A stretch of DNA of 64,000 bases from Sulfobacillus sp. (GTDB taxonomy: Bacteria > Bacillota > Sulfobacillia > Sulfobacillales > Sulfobacillaceae). The notes under the pieces are model-generated. The model saw nothing but the letters and a program-made list of their open reading frames with translations. It made no database searches and had not been told where the DNA came from. A program made the position numbers and the translations under genes. Location of the stretch: the NCBI GenBank assembly GCA_027343695.1, contig DAHWKJ010000056.1, positions 1 to 64,000 on the forward strand. Direction: 5' to 3'. This document shows, one piece after another, positions 1 through 8,639 of the stretch; position 1 is the first letter of the stretch, and each line of letters opens with the position of its first letter.

Positions 1-2
1 TG

Positions 3-95
3 AGTTTACATTACTACAATAACCTCGAGGATGTGGATCAGATCACACGATCGCTTCGGGAGTACCGGGTAGCGTATCCTGACGGGGTAAAATAA
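3..95 (+). CDS. C-terminal tail of a class V aminotransferase / cysteine desulfurase-like protein (partial)
   Basis: The open frame enters from the left edge and ends at TAA 93-95. The readable residues include SLHYYNNLEDVD followed by a short helix ending PDGVK. This matches the end of class V (SufS/NifS-like) aminotransferases, where an R-x-S-x-H-x-YN segment contacts substrate and is followed by E-[ED]-[IV]-D and a closing helix. Only about 30 residues are visible, so the exact family member cannot be named. No terminator or operon partner is evident downstream. Confidence 0.55.
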   Translation, partial: SLHYYNNLEDVDQITRSLREYRVAYPDGVK

Positions 96-326
96 GTCGA
101 TTCGCATCGATTTGCCAATGCTTAGGGATCATGGAGGGGCCACTGATTACAGCGGCTCTTCTACTGAGATTGTCTTCATGGCCCTACCTGAGAGTGGGAA
201 GTAGTCGAAAGGTTTCAGGTGTTGGGCATGGATACTCGATTGAGCAGACGCTGGCTGGAACTATCCCGGGGTTCGGGGCCTTACTAAGGACTCTTCAAGT
301 TGTTTCGTGGTTGGTATTGCAGGATC

Positions 327-1574
327 TTATGCAGTGCGGGTGTCTCGGGAGCCAGATTGGTAATGAAGCGTTGTTGGGATGGCCATGGCTGCCGCGGCGA
401 TGGTCAGGCTTATCAGGATGAGGTATCCCATGGGAAAGGCTTCTCCCAACGGGAGCAGGAAGCCGTAACCTAATGGACCCAATACCGCACCGATATACCC
501 GATGGTGAGGAGGATTCCTGAGGCGCGACCGACGTAGAGGTTCGGCACTATTTCTGCGGGAGCGGCCATTCCTAGAGTAAAAATCAGCGCTGTAGTGAAT
601 CCAATGAAAATCGACCACAGATAGGCCCAGCTAGGAATGCATAATAACCCGCCGAGAGATAGCGCCATCAACAACGAGGCTGTGACAAAGGGTCGGCGAA
701 AGCCTCGACCCAGTTTCAGCATCCATGGAGAGACGATACTTCCGAGTATAGATCCGAACGAGACTGCCGCGAGTGGGTAGGAGGCGGTTGAGAGAGGCCA
801 GCCATGGCGGACGAAATAATCCGGTAGCCATGTGACTAGGGCATAGAATACGCCACCTTGGGCGGCAAAAGCCACGGCAATCGGAATGAATCCGGGCTCA
901 CGAATCGAAAACGGCGTAGGTGCGGAGACTTGAACGTCAATACCTTGCCTGCGCTCCCCGCGAAATACGATCAACCAGCCTACGCTCGTTAAGAGGCAAA
1001 TGCATCCCCAAAACATAAACACACCGGTCCAACTTAGTCGTCCCATTAGCGGTAGGAGTACGGATGTCGTGATGAGGCTTGCGATAAATCCACCCATCAC
1101 GAGGGCGTTGGCATAGAGGCTAGTCGGCAACGTCGGATTCATGGGGTTCATACTTCTGGCCAGCTTTGCCAAAGTGGGCTGCGCCAGTCCGATGGCTACA
1201 CCGGTCGTTGACACATCGATAAAGAGGCCGATGCGTGAAGGATCTGCTACGGGGACGAACGCGCCTATGGAGAGCAATAGGAGAGCTACAAGTAATGTGG
1301 TGCGGTGGCCAAATCGGTCGGCAATCCGGCCAGAAGGCATGGAAACTACGGCAATAATAGCCAGCGGTAATGCGGTAAGACTACCCGCCCAGAAGGCTCC
1401 TAGATGAAGTTTATGCAAAAACAACGGGAGCATCGGACCGATCGTAACGATCGTGGTACGGCAAGAAAACGCGGTGAACCATACGAGGGCTAAAGGCAAA
1501 ACCCAAGAAAATAATCGTCGCGCCGCCAGACCCACCTCCCACGTAGAATATTTGGCTTGTTCGCGAATATCCAA
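327..1574 (-). CDS. MFS transporter
   Basis: A 415-residue protein with about twelve hydrophobic segments, the size of a classic major facilitator superfamily carrier. The loop between TM2 and TM3 reads SGRIADRFGHRTT, a good match to the MFS signature G-x-x-[AS]-D-[RK]-x-G-[RH]-[KR]. It is transcribed divergently from the NCS1 permease and shares its 120-bp control region with the 1601-1624 inverted repeat, so it probably serves the same catabolic cluster as importer or product exporter. The TTG start has no clear ribosome binding site; an internal GTG start near residue 13 is possible. Substrate unknown. Confidence 0.85.
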   Translation of the reverse strand: MDIREQAKYSTWEVGLAARRLFSWVLPLALVWFTAFSCRTTIVTIGPMLPLFLHKLHLGAFWAGSLTALPLAIIAVVSMPSGRIADRFGHRTTLLVALLLLSIGAFVPVADPSRIGLFIDVSTTGVAIGLAQPTLAKLARSMNPMNPTLPTSLYANALVMGGFIASLITTSVLLPLMGRLSWTGVFMFWGCICLLTSVGWLIVFRGERRQGIDVQVSAPTPFSIREPGFIPIAVAFAAQGGVFYALVTWLPDYFVRHGWPLSTASYPLAAVSFGSILGSIVSPWMLKLGRGFRRPFVTASLLMALSLGGLLCIPSWAYLWSIFIGFTTALIFTLGMAAPAEIVPNLYVGRASGILLTIGYIGAVLGPLGYGFLLPLGEAFPMGYLILISLTIAAAAMAIPTTLHYQSGSRDTRTA

Positions 1575-1587
1575 TATAGGGAACTAA

Positions 1588-1616
1588 TTGACAAATCAGA
1601 TGATATCATTTATCAA
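1588..1616 (+). promoter_or_regulatory. Predicted sigma-A-type promoter of the NCS1 permease gene
   Basis: TTGACA at 1588-1593 and TATCAA at 1611-1616 are separated by 17 bp. The -10 element lies inside the inverted repeat 1601-1624, so a protein bound there would block RNA polymerase. Confidence 0.5.
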
Positions 1617-1624
1617 TGATATCA
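1601..1624. promoter_or_regulatory. Perfect 10-bp inverted repeat, likely operator
   Basis: Arms TGATATCATT (1601-1610) and AATGATATCA (1615-1624) are exact reverse complements around a 4-bp spacer. The site sits between the divergent MFS and NCS1 genes and overlaps the predicted -10 element. The nearest encoded regulator is the GntR/FCD protein at 3213, which is the best candidate ligand-responsive repressor (inference). Confidence 0.6.
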
Positions 1625-1694
1625 GGAAGGGATTCCCGATATACCCAACTTACGGCTTTTAAACCGACATGTTTTTTCAGAAAGGGGGTTCAAG

Positions 1695-3137
1695 ATGGCA
1701 GCAAGAAATCAGTTGGCTGATGTCATTGAAGACCACGCGTTAGGACGGGTACCCGACGCGCAGCGTAAAAGTGGGTGGGCACTGTCCTGGATGGCCATGG
1801 GCATTGCAACGACATTAGTGCAACTGCTGATTGGGAGTTACGTCGCAGCGGTGGCCGGGATGGGATGGGCAATTACCGCTGACGTACTAGTCGCTCTCTT
1901 TGGAGGGACTTTGGGTTGGATGGTGGCGCTCATTAGTCGTCAGGAAGGTCTTTCCAGCACGGTGACCTCGCGGTTTTATGGTTTGGGTGCTCGCGGATCG
2001 ATTATTGCCTCGGTGATCTTCGGATTTATGATTTTGGGGTTCTTAGCGCTCGAAAATTCCCTCTTGTACTATGGCACTCTGTTTGCTTTTGGATGGCATA
2101 ATACGCTACTGCTTCGCATCGTGATTTTCGGCATTCTGACCATCGGTTGGATTTTACTGACGACGTTCGGAGTCAACTTAGTATTAAAAGTGGCTTCGTA
2201 CTTGATGATTGCCTTTCTCATCCTATTGGCCTATATGTTTTATCGCAGTGGCTTCACTTCCGGGGTCGCATTCATGACGATTTTTACTCATGGGTCACTG
2301 ATTCCAGGACTCGGGGGTGCTTGGCAGCGGTTTGCCGATGTGTTGGTGACACTGGCAGGCTCGGCCGGAGCACTGGCCCTCTGTGATGCCGATTACGCTC
2401 GATACGCCAAGACGCCTAAAGACGTCATTATTATGGCCTACGTTGGCAGTTTCATGATGGACATTGTCATCATGATTGCTGGTGCCGTGATTGTGTTTGG
2501 GGGCATGGGCCCGGCGATTCATTACCTTGTTGCGCATCATATGGCTACGTCGACCAATGCTGCGACAGCAGCTAACGCGTTGGCTCAGAATAATACTGGT
2601 GCGTTCTTCATTGTACTCTCGGCGATTGTCGGATTCATTTTGATGTATGCTGCACAGGTGAAGGCACAGACCCTCAATACGTATTCCGGGTCGCTGGCAC
2701 TGACCAATTTGTTCGATGCCTTGGGTAAGTGGCGACCGGGTCGGTTTTGGATGGTCGTCCTCGGCAATGTGATCGCATTGTTAATGGCGGCTGGGGGGAT
2801 TCTGGGTCTGATTGCGAGTTGGCTCAACATCCTCGGGATCATGACGATGGCCTTCGTGGCGGTGATGATTGCGGACTATTACATTGTCCGGAAAAAGACT
2901 CTGGCGGACCATGCTCAAGTGGAAGCCATCAACGTGGCGGGTGTCGTGAGCGTGGTGCTTGGCGTCGTACTCGCAGTGGTTCTAGAAAGCACCCATGTCT
3001 TTCCATTGGGATTTTTAACATCCTTGGTCGTCGTGCTTGTAGCCTATCCCATCTTACGCCGCAACGTCTTTAAAGTGGGATCCATGACGGGGATGGTAGA
3101 CGCGTCATTAGCTCTCAGAGAAGTTGAGGGAGGTTAA
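1695..3137 (+). CDS. NCS1-family nucleobase/cation symporter-like permease
   Basis: A 480-residue membrane protein with about twelve hydrophobic helices. Its layout is that of the purine-cytosine permease (NCS1) family: an N-terminal hydrophilic stretch containing P-x-x-x-R, then a conserved glycine-rich first helix, a G-G-x-W-Q-R-like loop, and D-Y-A-R-Y-A-K-T, close to the family's A-D-Y-[GS]-R-Y motif. NCS1 carriers import purines, pyrimidines, allantoin, hydantoins, thiamine or nicotinate-like bases with H+ or Na+. Placement immediately before the GntR gene and the molybdenum-hydroxylase operon suggests uptake of the pathway substrate, probably an N-heterocycle. RBS AAAGGGGG precedes the ATG. 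Confidence 0.85.
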   Translation: MAARNQLADVIEDHALGRVPDAQRKSGWALSWMAMGIATTLVQLLIGSYVAAVAGMGWAITADVLVALFGGTLGWMVALISRQEGLSSTVTSRFYGLGARGSIIASVIFGFMILGFLALENSLLYYGTLFAFGWHNTLLLRIVIFGILTIGWILLTTFGVNLVLKVASYLMIAFLILLAYMFYRSGFTSGVAFMTIFTHGSLIPGLGGAWQRFADVLVTLAGSAGALALCDADYARYAKTPKDVIIMAYVGSFMMDIVIMIAGAVIVFGGMGPAIHYLVAHHMATSTNAATAANALAQNNTGAFFIVLSAIVGFILMYAAQVKAQTLNTYSGSLALTNLFDALGKWRPGRFWMVVLGNVIALLMAAGGILGLIASWLNILGIMTMAFVAVMIADYYIVRKKTLADHAQVEAINVAGVVSVVLGVVLAVVLESTHVFPLGFLTSLVVVLVAYPILRRNVFKVGSMTGMVDASLALREVEGG

Positions 3138-3212
3138 ACCGTAAGACAGGTGGGCTTTCGCACACTAAACCCGGTACACTGAGAACACACCACATTAAAG
3201 GAGGATTATGTC

Positions 3213-3908
3213 GTGCCGGACAACACCTTAGATATGCTGACGCGTGGTCGAAAGCCCCCTACCTTAGCGGAGCACGTGACCCAAGAACTGCGAGACGCCA
3301 TCATTCAAGGAGAACTAGCTCCCGGGGAATCGCTCTTGTTGGCGGATCTCGCTAAACGCCTCGACGTAAGCATTATGCCGGTACGTGAAGCGTTAAAACG
3401 ATTACAGTCCGAGGGTTTGGTGGAACAACCCCCCCAAAAAGAGGCGCGCGTCACCATGCTCTCGTCAGTGGATTTAGATGACACTTACGCGACCCGCATT
3501 TTGCTCGAGACTCGGGTGATTCGCCGGAGTGCCGAACTTTTTGCGGAAACCGACTATGCGCGTCTGGTCGGGATTTTGGGACGCTACGAAGAGGCTTATG
3601 CGGCGGGTCATGATGCCGAGGGTCGTAGTCTTCATAAAGCCTTTCACTTTGGGATGTACGCGGTTGGGGGGTCACCGTGGATTCTTCAGCTGATCAGTAT
3701 GCTCTGGGATAACTCCGAGCGATATCGTCGGTTATCCCTAACCCAGCGAGGAACCGTGAGAGATCGTCGCCGCGAGCATAATGCGGTGTTAGAGGCGTGC
3801 CGTGACCACAACGCTGAGTTGGCGGCCAGTGAGCTCGAACACCATCTGCGCCGTACGGCGGATTTGGTATATCAGGCGGCAAAATCGCTGTTAGATGCAA
3901 AGGAGTGA
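3213..3908 (+). CDS. GntR-family transcriptional regulator, FCD (FadR/VanR) subfamily
   Basis: A 231-residue protein. Residues about 18-72 form the winged helix-turn-helix (LRDAIIQGELAPGESL, then LAKRLDVS and PVREALKRL). The helical C-terminal half has the spaced acidic and His residues of the FCD ligand/metal-binding domain. The GTG start is fixed by AAAGGAGG at about 3198-3205; the upstream in-frame alternatives fail. It is the first gene of the catabolic run and overlaps the RBS of the cupin gene, so it likely senses a pathway substrate or intermediate and controls this cluster and the divergent transporters. Confidence 0.9.
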   Translation: MPDNTLDMLTRGRKPPTLAEHVTQELRDAIIQGELAPGESLLLADLAKRLDVSIMPVREALKRLQSEGLVEQPPQKEARVTMLSSVDLDDTYATRILLETRVIRRSAELFAETDYARLVGILGRYEEAYAAGHDAEGRSLHKAFHFGMYAVGGSPWILQLISMLWDNSERYRRLSLTQRGTVRDRRREHNAVLEACRDHNAELAASELEHHLRRTADLVYQAAKSLLDAKE

Positions 3909-3912
3909 GCGC

Positions 3913-4959
3913 ATGGACTACTACGATGATAGATACGCAACCGTAGGACAAAAAATGATCTTCGAAAACCCGCTGGTCCGGGTGTGGGAGGTAATTCTTT
4001 ATCCGGGTGAGGAACATCCTATGCATCACCACGTACTACCGTATTTGTCGGTGGTGTTGGAAGGAGAAAGCTCGACGTGGGCTTGGGAAGATGGTCGCAC
4101 CACAAAGAATGTGGAGCCTCCCGGGTCATATTCCTACCACGAGGGCGGGGATACTCACACGCTTAAGAACAACAGTGATCAGCGTTATTGGAGTCGGATT
4201 ATCGAATTGAAAACCGCACGCTACCGGCACTTAATTAACCCCGAGGCCACCTTCTACGACGATAATTACGCACACGTAGCGCAGACCGTACTGTTTGAGA
4301 ACGATCTGATTCGGCTCTGGGAAATCTCGCTGCAGCCCGGCGATGGCCATCCTACCCACCATCACCTCCTCCCTTATGTGATTCTCTCGGTGGAAGGGGG
4401 GCATAACCAGATGAAGTGGGAAGATGGACGGATTACCCGGTCCTATGAAGCCCCGGGGTTTGTGTTATTTCGAGAACCGGGCGGGATTCATCGGCTTTAC
4501 AATACGGACGAGTCGAAACATTACTGGAATCGGCTGGTCGAACTAAAAGTCCCCTCCTATCCGTTGCCGGATCTTCCACAGGAATTGCCTCCCGAAGTGT
4601 TATTGAATACCCCTGAAGAAGCTTGGAGGCAGAAATCGTTACCCGGACTATCCGAGATTCGCCTCTGGAATAACGAGGAAACCGGGGCGTCGATAAGTTT
4701 AGTGAAGTTTCTGAAAGGGAGTGGCATCCCTGATCAACATAAGCATGCCTCAAATCAGTTTATGTACTGCCTGTCGGGAGAATATGAATATACCAGCACC
4801 GGAGTTGTTCTTAGGCCGGGCAGTTTTTACTGGAACCCCAAAGGCAATGTGCATGGCCCTACCACAGCGCACCAAGACTCGGTCTTAGTGGAGATCTATG
4901 ACGGGCAACACTACCCCGAAAAACCTTCGTGGTACCGGGATGATCAAGACGCTAAGTAA
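3913..4959 (+). CDS. Triple-cupin protein, possible metal-dependent dioxygenase
   Basis: A 348-residue protein made of three cupin units. The first two are close internal duplicates: each begins YDDxYAxVxQ, then FENxLxRxWE, then PGxxHPxHHH or PTHHH, then LPY, and each has a later G-x-x-H. The third unit (residues about 230-340) carries DQHKHASNQF and NVHG. The clustered His residues are suited to one metal per unit. Cupins of this kind include ring-cleaving dioxygenases and isomerases, but no family function can be assigned here. The start at 3913 is preferred over 3895 because AAAGGAG lies at 3899-3905. It follows the GntR gene directly. Confidence 0.75.
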   Translation: MDYYDDRYATVGQKMIFENPLVRVWEVILYPGEEHPMHHHVLPYLSVVLEGESSTWAWEDGRTTKNVEPPGSYSYHEGGDTHTLKNNSDQRYWSRIIELKTARYRHLINPEATFYDDNYAHVAQTVLFENDLIRLWEISLQPGDGHPTHHHLLPYVILSVEGGHNQMKWEDGRITRSYEAPGFVLFREPGGIHRLYNTDESKHYWNRLVELKVPSYPLPDLPQELPPEVLLNTPEEAWRQKSLPGLSEIRLWNNEETGASISLVKFLKGSGIPDQHKHASNQFMYCLSGEYEYTSTGVVLRPGSFYWNPKGNVHGPTTAHQDSVLVEIYDGQHYPEKPSWYRDDQDAK

Positions 4960-4999
4960 GGGTACCCCAACTCCACACAAAATATAGGAGGAATATTAC

Positions 5000-5401
5000 G
5001 TGGCTAAAGAAGAACTTCGCAACCGAAAACTGAATACTCCGCTAGGTGTGTTTTCTCAGGCAACAAAAATCGAAGCATCGGGGACCTTGGTCTTTATCTC
5101 CGGATTAACCTCTCGCGATCCTGAGGGACACGTGGTGGGGGTCGGTGACGTCAAGAAACAGACCGAAACTATTTTGGAAAATATGCAGACGATTTTAGCG
5201 GATGCCAATGGGACCCTTGAGGACGTAACCAAAGTCACCGTCTACATTCGAAACATGAAAGATTTTGACGCCATTCACGAGGTCCGGCGTCGCTACTTCA
5301 AGCCACCCTTGCCCGCCTCGACGATGGTCGAGGTATCGATGTTAGTAAGCCCCGAACTCCTGATTGAAATCGAGGCGATTGCCGTTATTCCGAAGCAATA
5401 A
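5000..5401 (+). CDS. RidA/YjgF/YER057c-family deaminase
   Basis: A 133-residue protein, the family's usual length. It has the early G-x-F-S-Q-A-T segment, the conserved FISGLTSRDPEG stretch, TEtILENMQTILADANGTLEDV, and the IEIEAIAVI end. The substrate-binding Arg of the deaminase branch (usually R105 in a PxRxxV loop) is replaced by P-L-P-A-S-T-M-V-E, so the enzyme may belong to a pathway-specific subgroup such as 2-aminomuconate deaminase-like proteins. GTG start with AGGAGG 8 bp upstream. Its place between the cupin and the ACMSD-like hydrolase supports a role in releasing ammonia from an enamine/imine intermediate. Confidence 0.85.
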   Translation: MAKEELRNRKLNTPLGVFSQATKIEASGTLVFISGLTSRDPEGHVVGVGDVKKQTETILENMQTILADANGTLEDVTKVTVYIRNMKDFDAIHEVRRRYFKPPLPASTMVEVSMLVSPELLIEIEAIAVIPKQ

Positions 5402-5421
5402 GAAAAAAGGGGGTGTTGGCA

Positions 5422-6369
5422 ATGTGGGATGTTCACGCCCATGTAATTCCTCCTGCAGTGTTGGAAGCGGCACGTGCTGGGCTTTATGGGTTGGCTCTTG
5501 AGGGCGATTGGCTCTTGGTCGACGGCGGGCGGATTTTGGTGCGGAATATGTCTAATATCGGGAGCCTCACTCGGTATGCGACCGATTTCCACTTGTCCCT
5601 CCTACTGTCGGTGCCCCCGCTCCTGATACGGGATGTAGAGAGTTCACGCGGCGATTGGTTTAGATTTTTGAATGATGCCTTAAGCCAACTTTGCCAAGCC
5701 CTGACCGTGGAATCGGCCATGTTGGCAGCTTTACCTCTTGCCGAGTCCGGACTGGCCTTGAAAGAATGGGACCGGGTTCAGGGCGTAGCATGGGGACTGA
5801 CGTTGGGTACTGGGATTCAACAGGAGATTTTTACGAAAGGCCGTTTCCGACCATTTTGGGATGGCTTCGCTGCATCTGGTGGCGGGATGGCATTCATTCA
5901 TGGCGGACCGGGCCAAGACCCACGGTTAGGGGACTACTATTTGGATAATTTAGTAGGCTATCCCGCGGAAGATACCTTAGCGGCGGCGGCGTTAGTTTTT
6001 TCCGGACTCCCGGTGCGCTATCCGGATATTCAATGGTGCCTCAGTCATGGGGGGGGAAGCGCCGCATTTCTAGTAGGACGTTGGCAGCGTGGGTACGAAA
6101 CCAAACGCCCTGGCATAGACACGGCGTTGCCGTCGCCCATGGAGACGTTTGGGGTTTTATGGTTTGACAGCGTGGTGCACGATGATCGCTCGCTGGCGTT
6201 GTTGATGGACCGAGCCCCGGGCCGCGTGGTATTCGGCACGGACTACCCTTTTCCCATGGGGACCCAGCATCAATTGAGCGACGGTTCGGTTCCGGCCCAT
6301 ATCTTTCGAGCATTAGAGGCCAATGGGCAGCGCCTAATCCAGAGCGTTAGGAAAGGACGATCCACTTAA
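5422..6369 (+). CDS. Amidohydrolase-family protein, ACMSD/2-amino-3-carboxymuconate-semialdehyde decarboxylase-like
   Basis: A 315-residue TIM-barrel metal-dependent enzyme. The N-terminal DVHAHVIPP gives the first two metal-ligand His residues. AFIHGGPG supplies the barrel His, LSHGGGS the next, and FGTDYPFPMG the conserved Asp. This is the amidohydrolase-2 (ACMSD/gamma-resorcylate decarboxylase) pattern; such enzymes decarboxylate or hydrolyse ring-cleavage products. The ATG at 5422 is chosen for its spacing from AAGGGGG; GTG 5413 is an alternative. It overlaps the next gene by one base, so the two are translationally coupled. Confidence 0.82.
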   Translation: MWDVHAHVIPPAVLEAARAGLYGLALEGDWLLVDGGRILVRNMSNIGSLTRYATDFHLSLLLSVPPLLIRDVESSRGDWFRFLNDALSQLCQALTVESAMLAALPLAESGLALKEWDRVQGVAWGLTLGTGIQQEIFTKGRFRPFWDGFAASGGGMAFIHGGPGQDPRLGDYYLDNLVGYPAEDTLAAAALVFSGLPVRYPDIQWCLSHGGGSAAFLVGRWQRGYETKRPGIDTALPSPMETFGVLWFDSVVHDDRSLALLMDRAPGRVVFGTDYPFPMGTQHQLSDGSVPAHIFRALEANGQRLIQSVRKGRST

Positions 6370-7262
6370 TGAGACTCTATACCGTTCGATTACCCGAAGG
6401 CGAAGAACGCGTCATGGCAGAATTGGATACCGGTGCCTGGTATGACGTGACGGAACGTTTTCCCTCCATGTTGCATGTGATTCAAGAGGGTGCGGACGTT
6501 ATAGACGCAATTCGCGCACTCACCAAGACATTGGAGCCGGTTGAGGTCGATGACACACTGACAATTCTGGCGCCCATACCGCGTCCGCAGCGGGATGTTT
6601 ATTGCGTAGGATGGAACTATTTGAAGCATTTCAATGAGGGCGTCGGTAAGCGCGGAAAGCAAGAGACAGAACTCCCGGAATATCCCACGTTCTTTAGTAA
6701 AGCAACGCGATCCGTGATCGGCCCGCATGCCGAGGTACCCTATGACCACGCATTTACCGAGAAGTTAGATTACGAAGCGGAGATTGCCGTCATTATCGGG
6801 CGTGAGGGCAAGAACATTACGGAATCGGATGCGATAGATTATGTGTTTGGATATACGCTGGCCAATGACGTGTCGGCTCGTGATGTTCAACGACGGCACG
6901 GTGGGCAGTGGTTAAAAGGGAAGGCCATGGATGGGTCTTGCCCCTTAGGCCCGGCCATTGTGACGCGGGACGAGGTGCCCCGTATTGAAGACTTAAACAT
7001 TCGTGGGTTCGTCAACGGAGAGGTGCGCCAGGAGGCCCGATTGAGCCAACTGATTTTCTCCATTCCGCGGTTGATAGCTGAATTGTCACGTGGGATGACC
7101 CTGATCCCGGGGGATGTGCTGTTAACCGGAACACCCGATGGCGTAGGATTTGCGATGACGCCCCCCCAGTTTCTTCGACCTGGTGATCGATTGATAGTTG
7201 CCAGTGATCTCTTAGGACGTCTCGAAAATACGGTGGGTCTCGATGCTCACGAAACGAGGTGA
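6369..7262 (+). CDS. Fumarylacetoacetate hydrolase (FAA) family protein
   Basis: A 297-residue protein. The catalytic C-terminal fold is shown by YCVGWNYLKHFNE, KLDYEAEIAVIIG (metal-binding E-x-E), GYTLANDVSARD and the closing GDVLLTGTPDGVGF. FAA proteins hydrolyse or decarboxylate 2-keto products of ring cleavage, for example fumarylpyruvate, 2-oxopent-4-enoate or oxalocrotonate. In this cluster it would act late, after ring opening and deamination. It starts on the last base of the amidohydrolase stop region. A second, only distantly similar FAA paralogue is at 26354. Confidence 0.88.
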   Translation: MRLYTVRLPEGEERVMAELDTGAWYDVTERFPSMLHVIQEGADVIDAIRALTKTLEPVEVDDTLTILAPIPRPQRDVYCVGWNYLKHFNEGVGKRGKQETELPEYPTFFSKATRSVIGPHAEVPYDHAFTEKLDYEAEIAVIIGREGKNITESDAIDYVFGYTLANDVSARDVQRRHGGQWLKGKAMDGSCPLGPAIVTRDEVPRIEDLNIRGFVNGEVRQEARLSQLIFSIPRLIAELSRGMTLIPGDVLLTGTPDGVGFAMTPPQFLRPGDRLIVASDLLGRLENTVGLDAHETR

Positions 7263-8152
7263 TGGCATTGTTATTGCGCGAGTTGGAGTATGTCAGGCCC
7301 GATTCATTGGAAGACGCCGTTAGGCTATTAAGCGAGCTTCCTGATGCCGGCCTCTTGGCCGGCGGCCAGAGCCTTATCAATGTGTTGAAGATGCGTATTG
7401 GCGGGTATAGCACACTGATAGATATTTCACGGCTGCGGGAACTGAAGGCGATTGAGGTAGGAGAAAAATCTCTCCGTGTCGGGGCCGGGGTAACCTATGA
7501 CGAACTTATGCATTCTATGGAGGTTTCCTTACATCGTCCGACGTTGGTCGACGTGGTGGGGCGAATTGCGGATCCCCAGGTGAGAAACAGGGGGACTCTA
7601 GGCGGCAATTGTTGTTACAACGACCCCACGTGTCATCTCCCACCAATTCTCACGGCCATCGGGACGGTGTTTGAAGCGAGGGGGTCCCACGGCACCCGTA
7701 TGATTCCAGCTTCAGAGTTCTTTGTAAGCTATTACCAGACTTCACTGGGACCTGGAGAAATGCTGGTGGCGCTGCATGTACCGAAATTGAAATCCCGCTC
7801 TGGCGATGGATTTGTGCCACTTTCGGTCGGTGGCACCGATGTCTTAAACATCATTGCAGGTGCCGCCACGGTGACCCTGGCAGAAGAAGGTGGGATCGAG
7901 GAAGTGGTGATCGTGGTCACGGGTGCCTCGGAGCGTCCGATCCGGTTAGAATCCGTTGAAGAAGGTCTCAAAGGGACCGCGGGACAACCGGATGATGCGG
8001 ACCGTGCTTTTAGTCTCCTAGACCTAGCACTCTTAGATCCGCCGGACGATGTTCATGCCTCGGCTGAATACCGGCGAGATATGGTTCCTGTTTTTACGCG
8101 TCGGGCCCTAGAACAGGCAATGAAGAATGCAAGGAGGGGTATTCATGACTGA
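7262..8152 (+). CDS. Molybdenum hydroxylase, FAD-binding medium subunit (CoxM/CutM-like)
   Basis: A 296-residue protein of the xanthine-dehydrogenase medium-subunit family. The FAD pyrophosphate loop AGGQSLINVLKMR is near residue 35. NRGTLGGNCCYNDP is the second FAD motif, equivalent to TIGG-N-x-x-x-A-x-P. The ATG at 7262 overlaps the FAA stop codon. It is followed by the small and large subunits, giving the order M-S-L typical of CO dehydrogenase and nicotinate/quinoline-type hydroxylases. It passes electrons from the 2Fe-2S subunit through FAD to an external acceptor. Confidence 0.9.
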   Translation: MALLLRELEYVRPDSLEDAVRLLSELPDAGLLAGGQSLINVLKMRIGGYSTLIDISRLRELKAIEVGEKSLRVGAGVTYDELMHSMEVSLHRPTLVDVVGRIADPQVRNRGTLGGNCCYNDPTCHLPPILTAIGTVFEARGSHGTRMIPASEFFVSYYQTSLGPGEMLVALHVPKLKSRSGDGFVPLSVGGTDVLNIIAGAATVTLAEEGGIEEVVIVVTGASERPIRLESVEEGLKGTAGQPDDADRAFSLLDLALLDPPDDVHASAEYRRDMVPVFTRRALEQAMKNARRGIHD

Positions 8153-8639
8153 GCCAGCGAAGTCAAAAACCATTCGCGTCACCGTAGACGGGATCGAGTA
8201 TACCCGCGATGTTGAAGCACGCACCTTGTTGGTACGGTTTATCCGAGAAGCATTGAATCATACGGGGACTCATTTCGGTTGTGATACCGGACACTGTGGA
8301 TCCTGTTCGGTTATTGTGGATGGCAAAGTGGTGAAATCGTGCATGGTGCTGGCGGTGCAAGCCGATGGAGCGGACATCGAAACCGTGGAGGGGTTAGCGA
8401 ACCCGGACGGTTCTCTGCATCCGATTCAACAAGCTTTTTCGCAATACCATGCCCTACAATGTGGATTTTGCACGCCAGGTGTTTTAATGGCCGCTAAATA
8501 TCTACTTGAAACCAATCCCCATCCCAACGAAGAAGAAATCCGCCGCGGCATTAAAGGTAATCTTTGTCGATGCACCGGCTATGTCAATATCGTCCGCGCC
8601 ATTCAGTCGCTCGCTAATGAAGAGGAGGTGAGGGTATGA
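8145..8639 (+). CDS. Molybdenum hydroxylase, [2Fe-2S] small subunit (CoxS/CutS-like)
   Basis: A 164-residue protein with two [2Fe-2S] centres. The plant-ferredoxin-like centre is CDTGHCGSCSVIVDG with a later KSC. The helical-domain centre is QCGFCTPG with LCRCTGY. This is the complete ligand set of the xanthine oxidase small-subunit family. The ATG at 8145 is preferred over 8127 because AAGGAGG lies at 8131-8137. It overlaps the end of the FAD subunit by a few bases, and the large subunit start overlaps its stop (ATGA), so the three are made together. Confidence 0.93.
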   Translation: MTEPAKSKTIRVTVDGIEYTRDVEARTLLVRFIREALNHTGTHFGCDTGHCGSCSVIVDGKVVKSCMVLAVQADGADIETVEGLANPDGSLHPIQQAFSQYHALQCGFCTPGVLMAAKYLLETNPHPNEEEIRRGIKGNLCRCTGYVNIVRAIQSLANEEEVRV

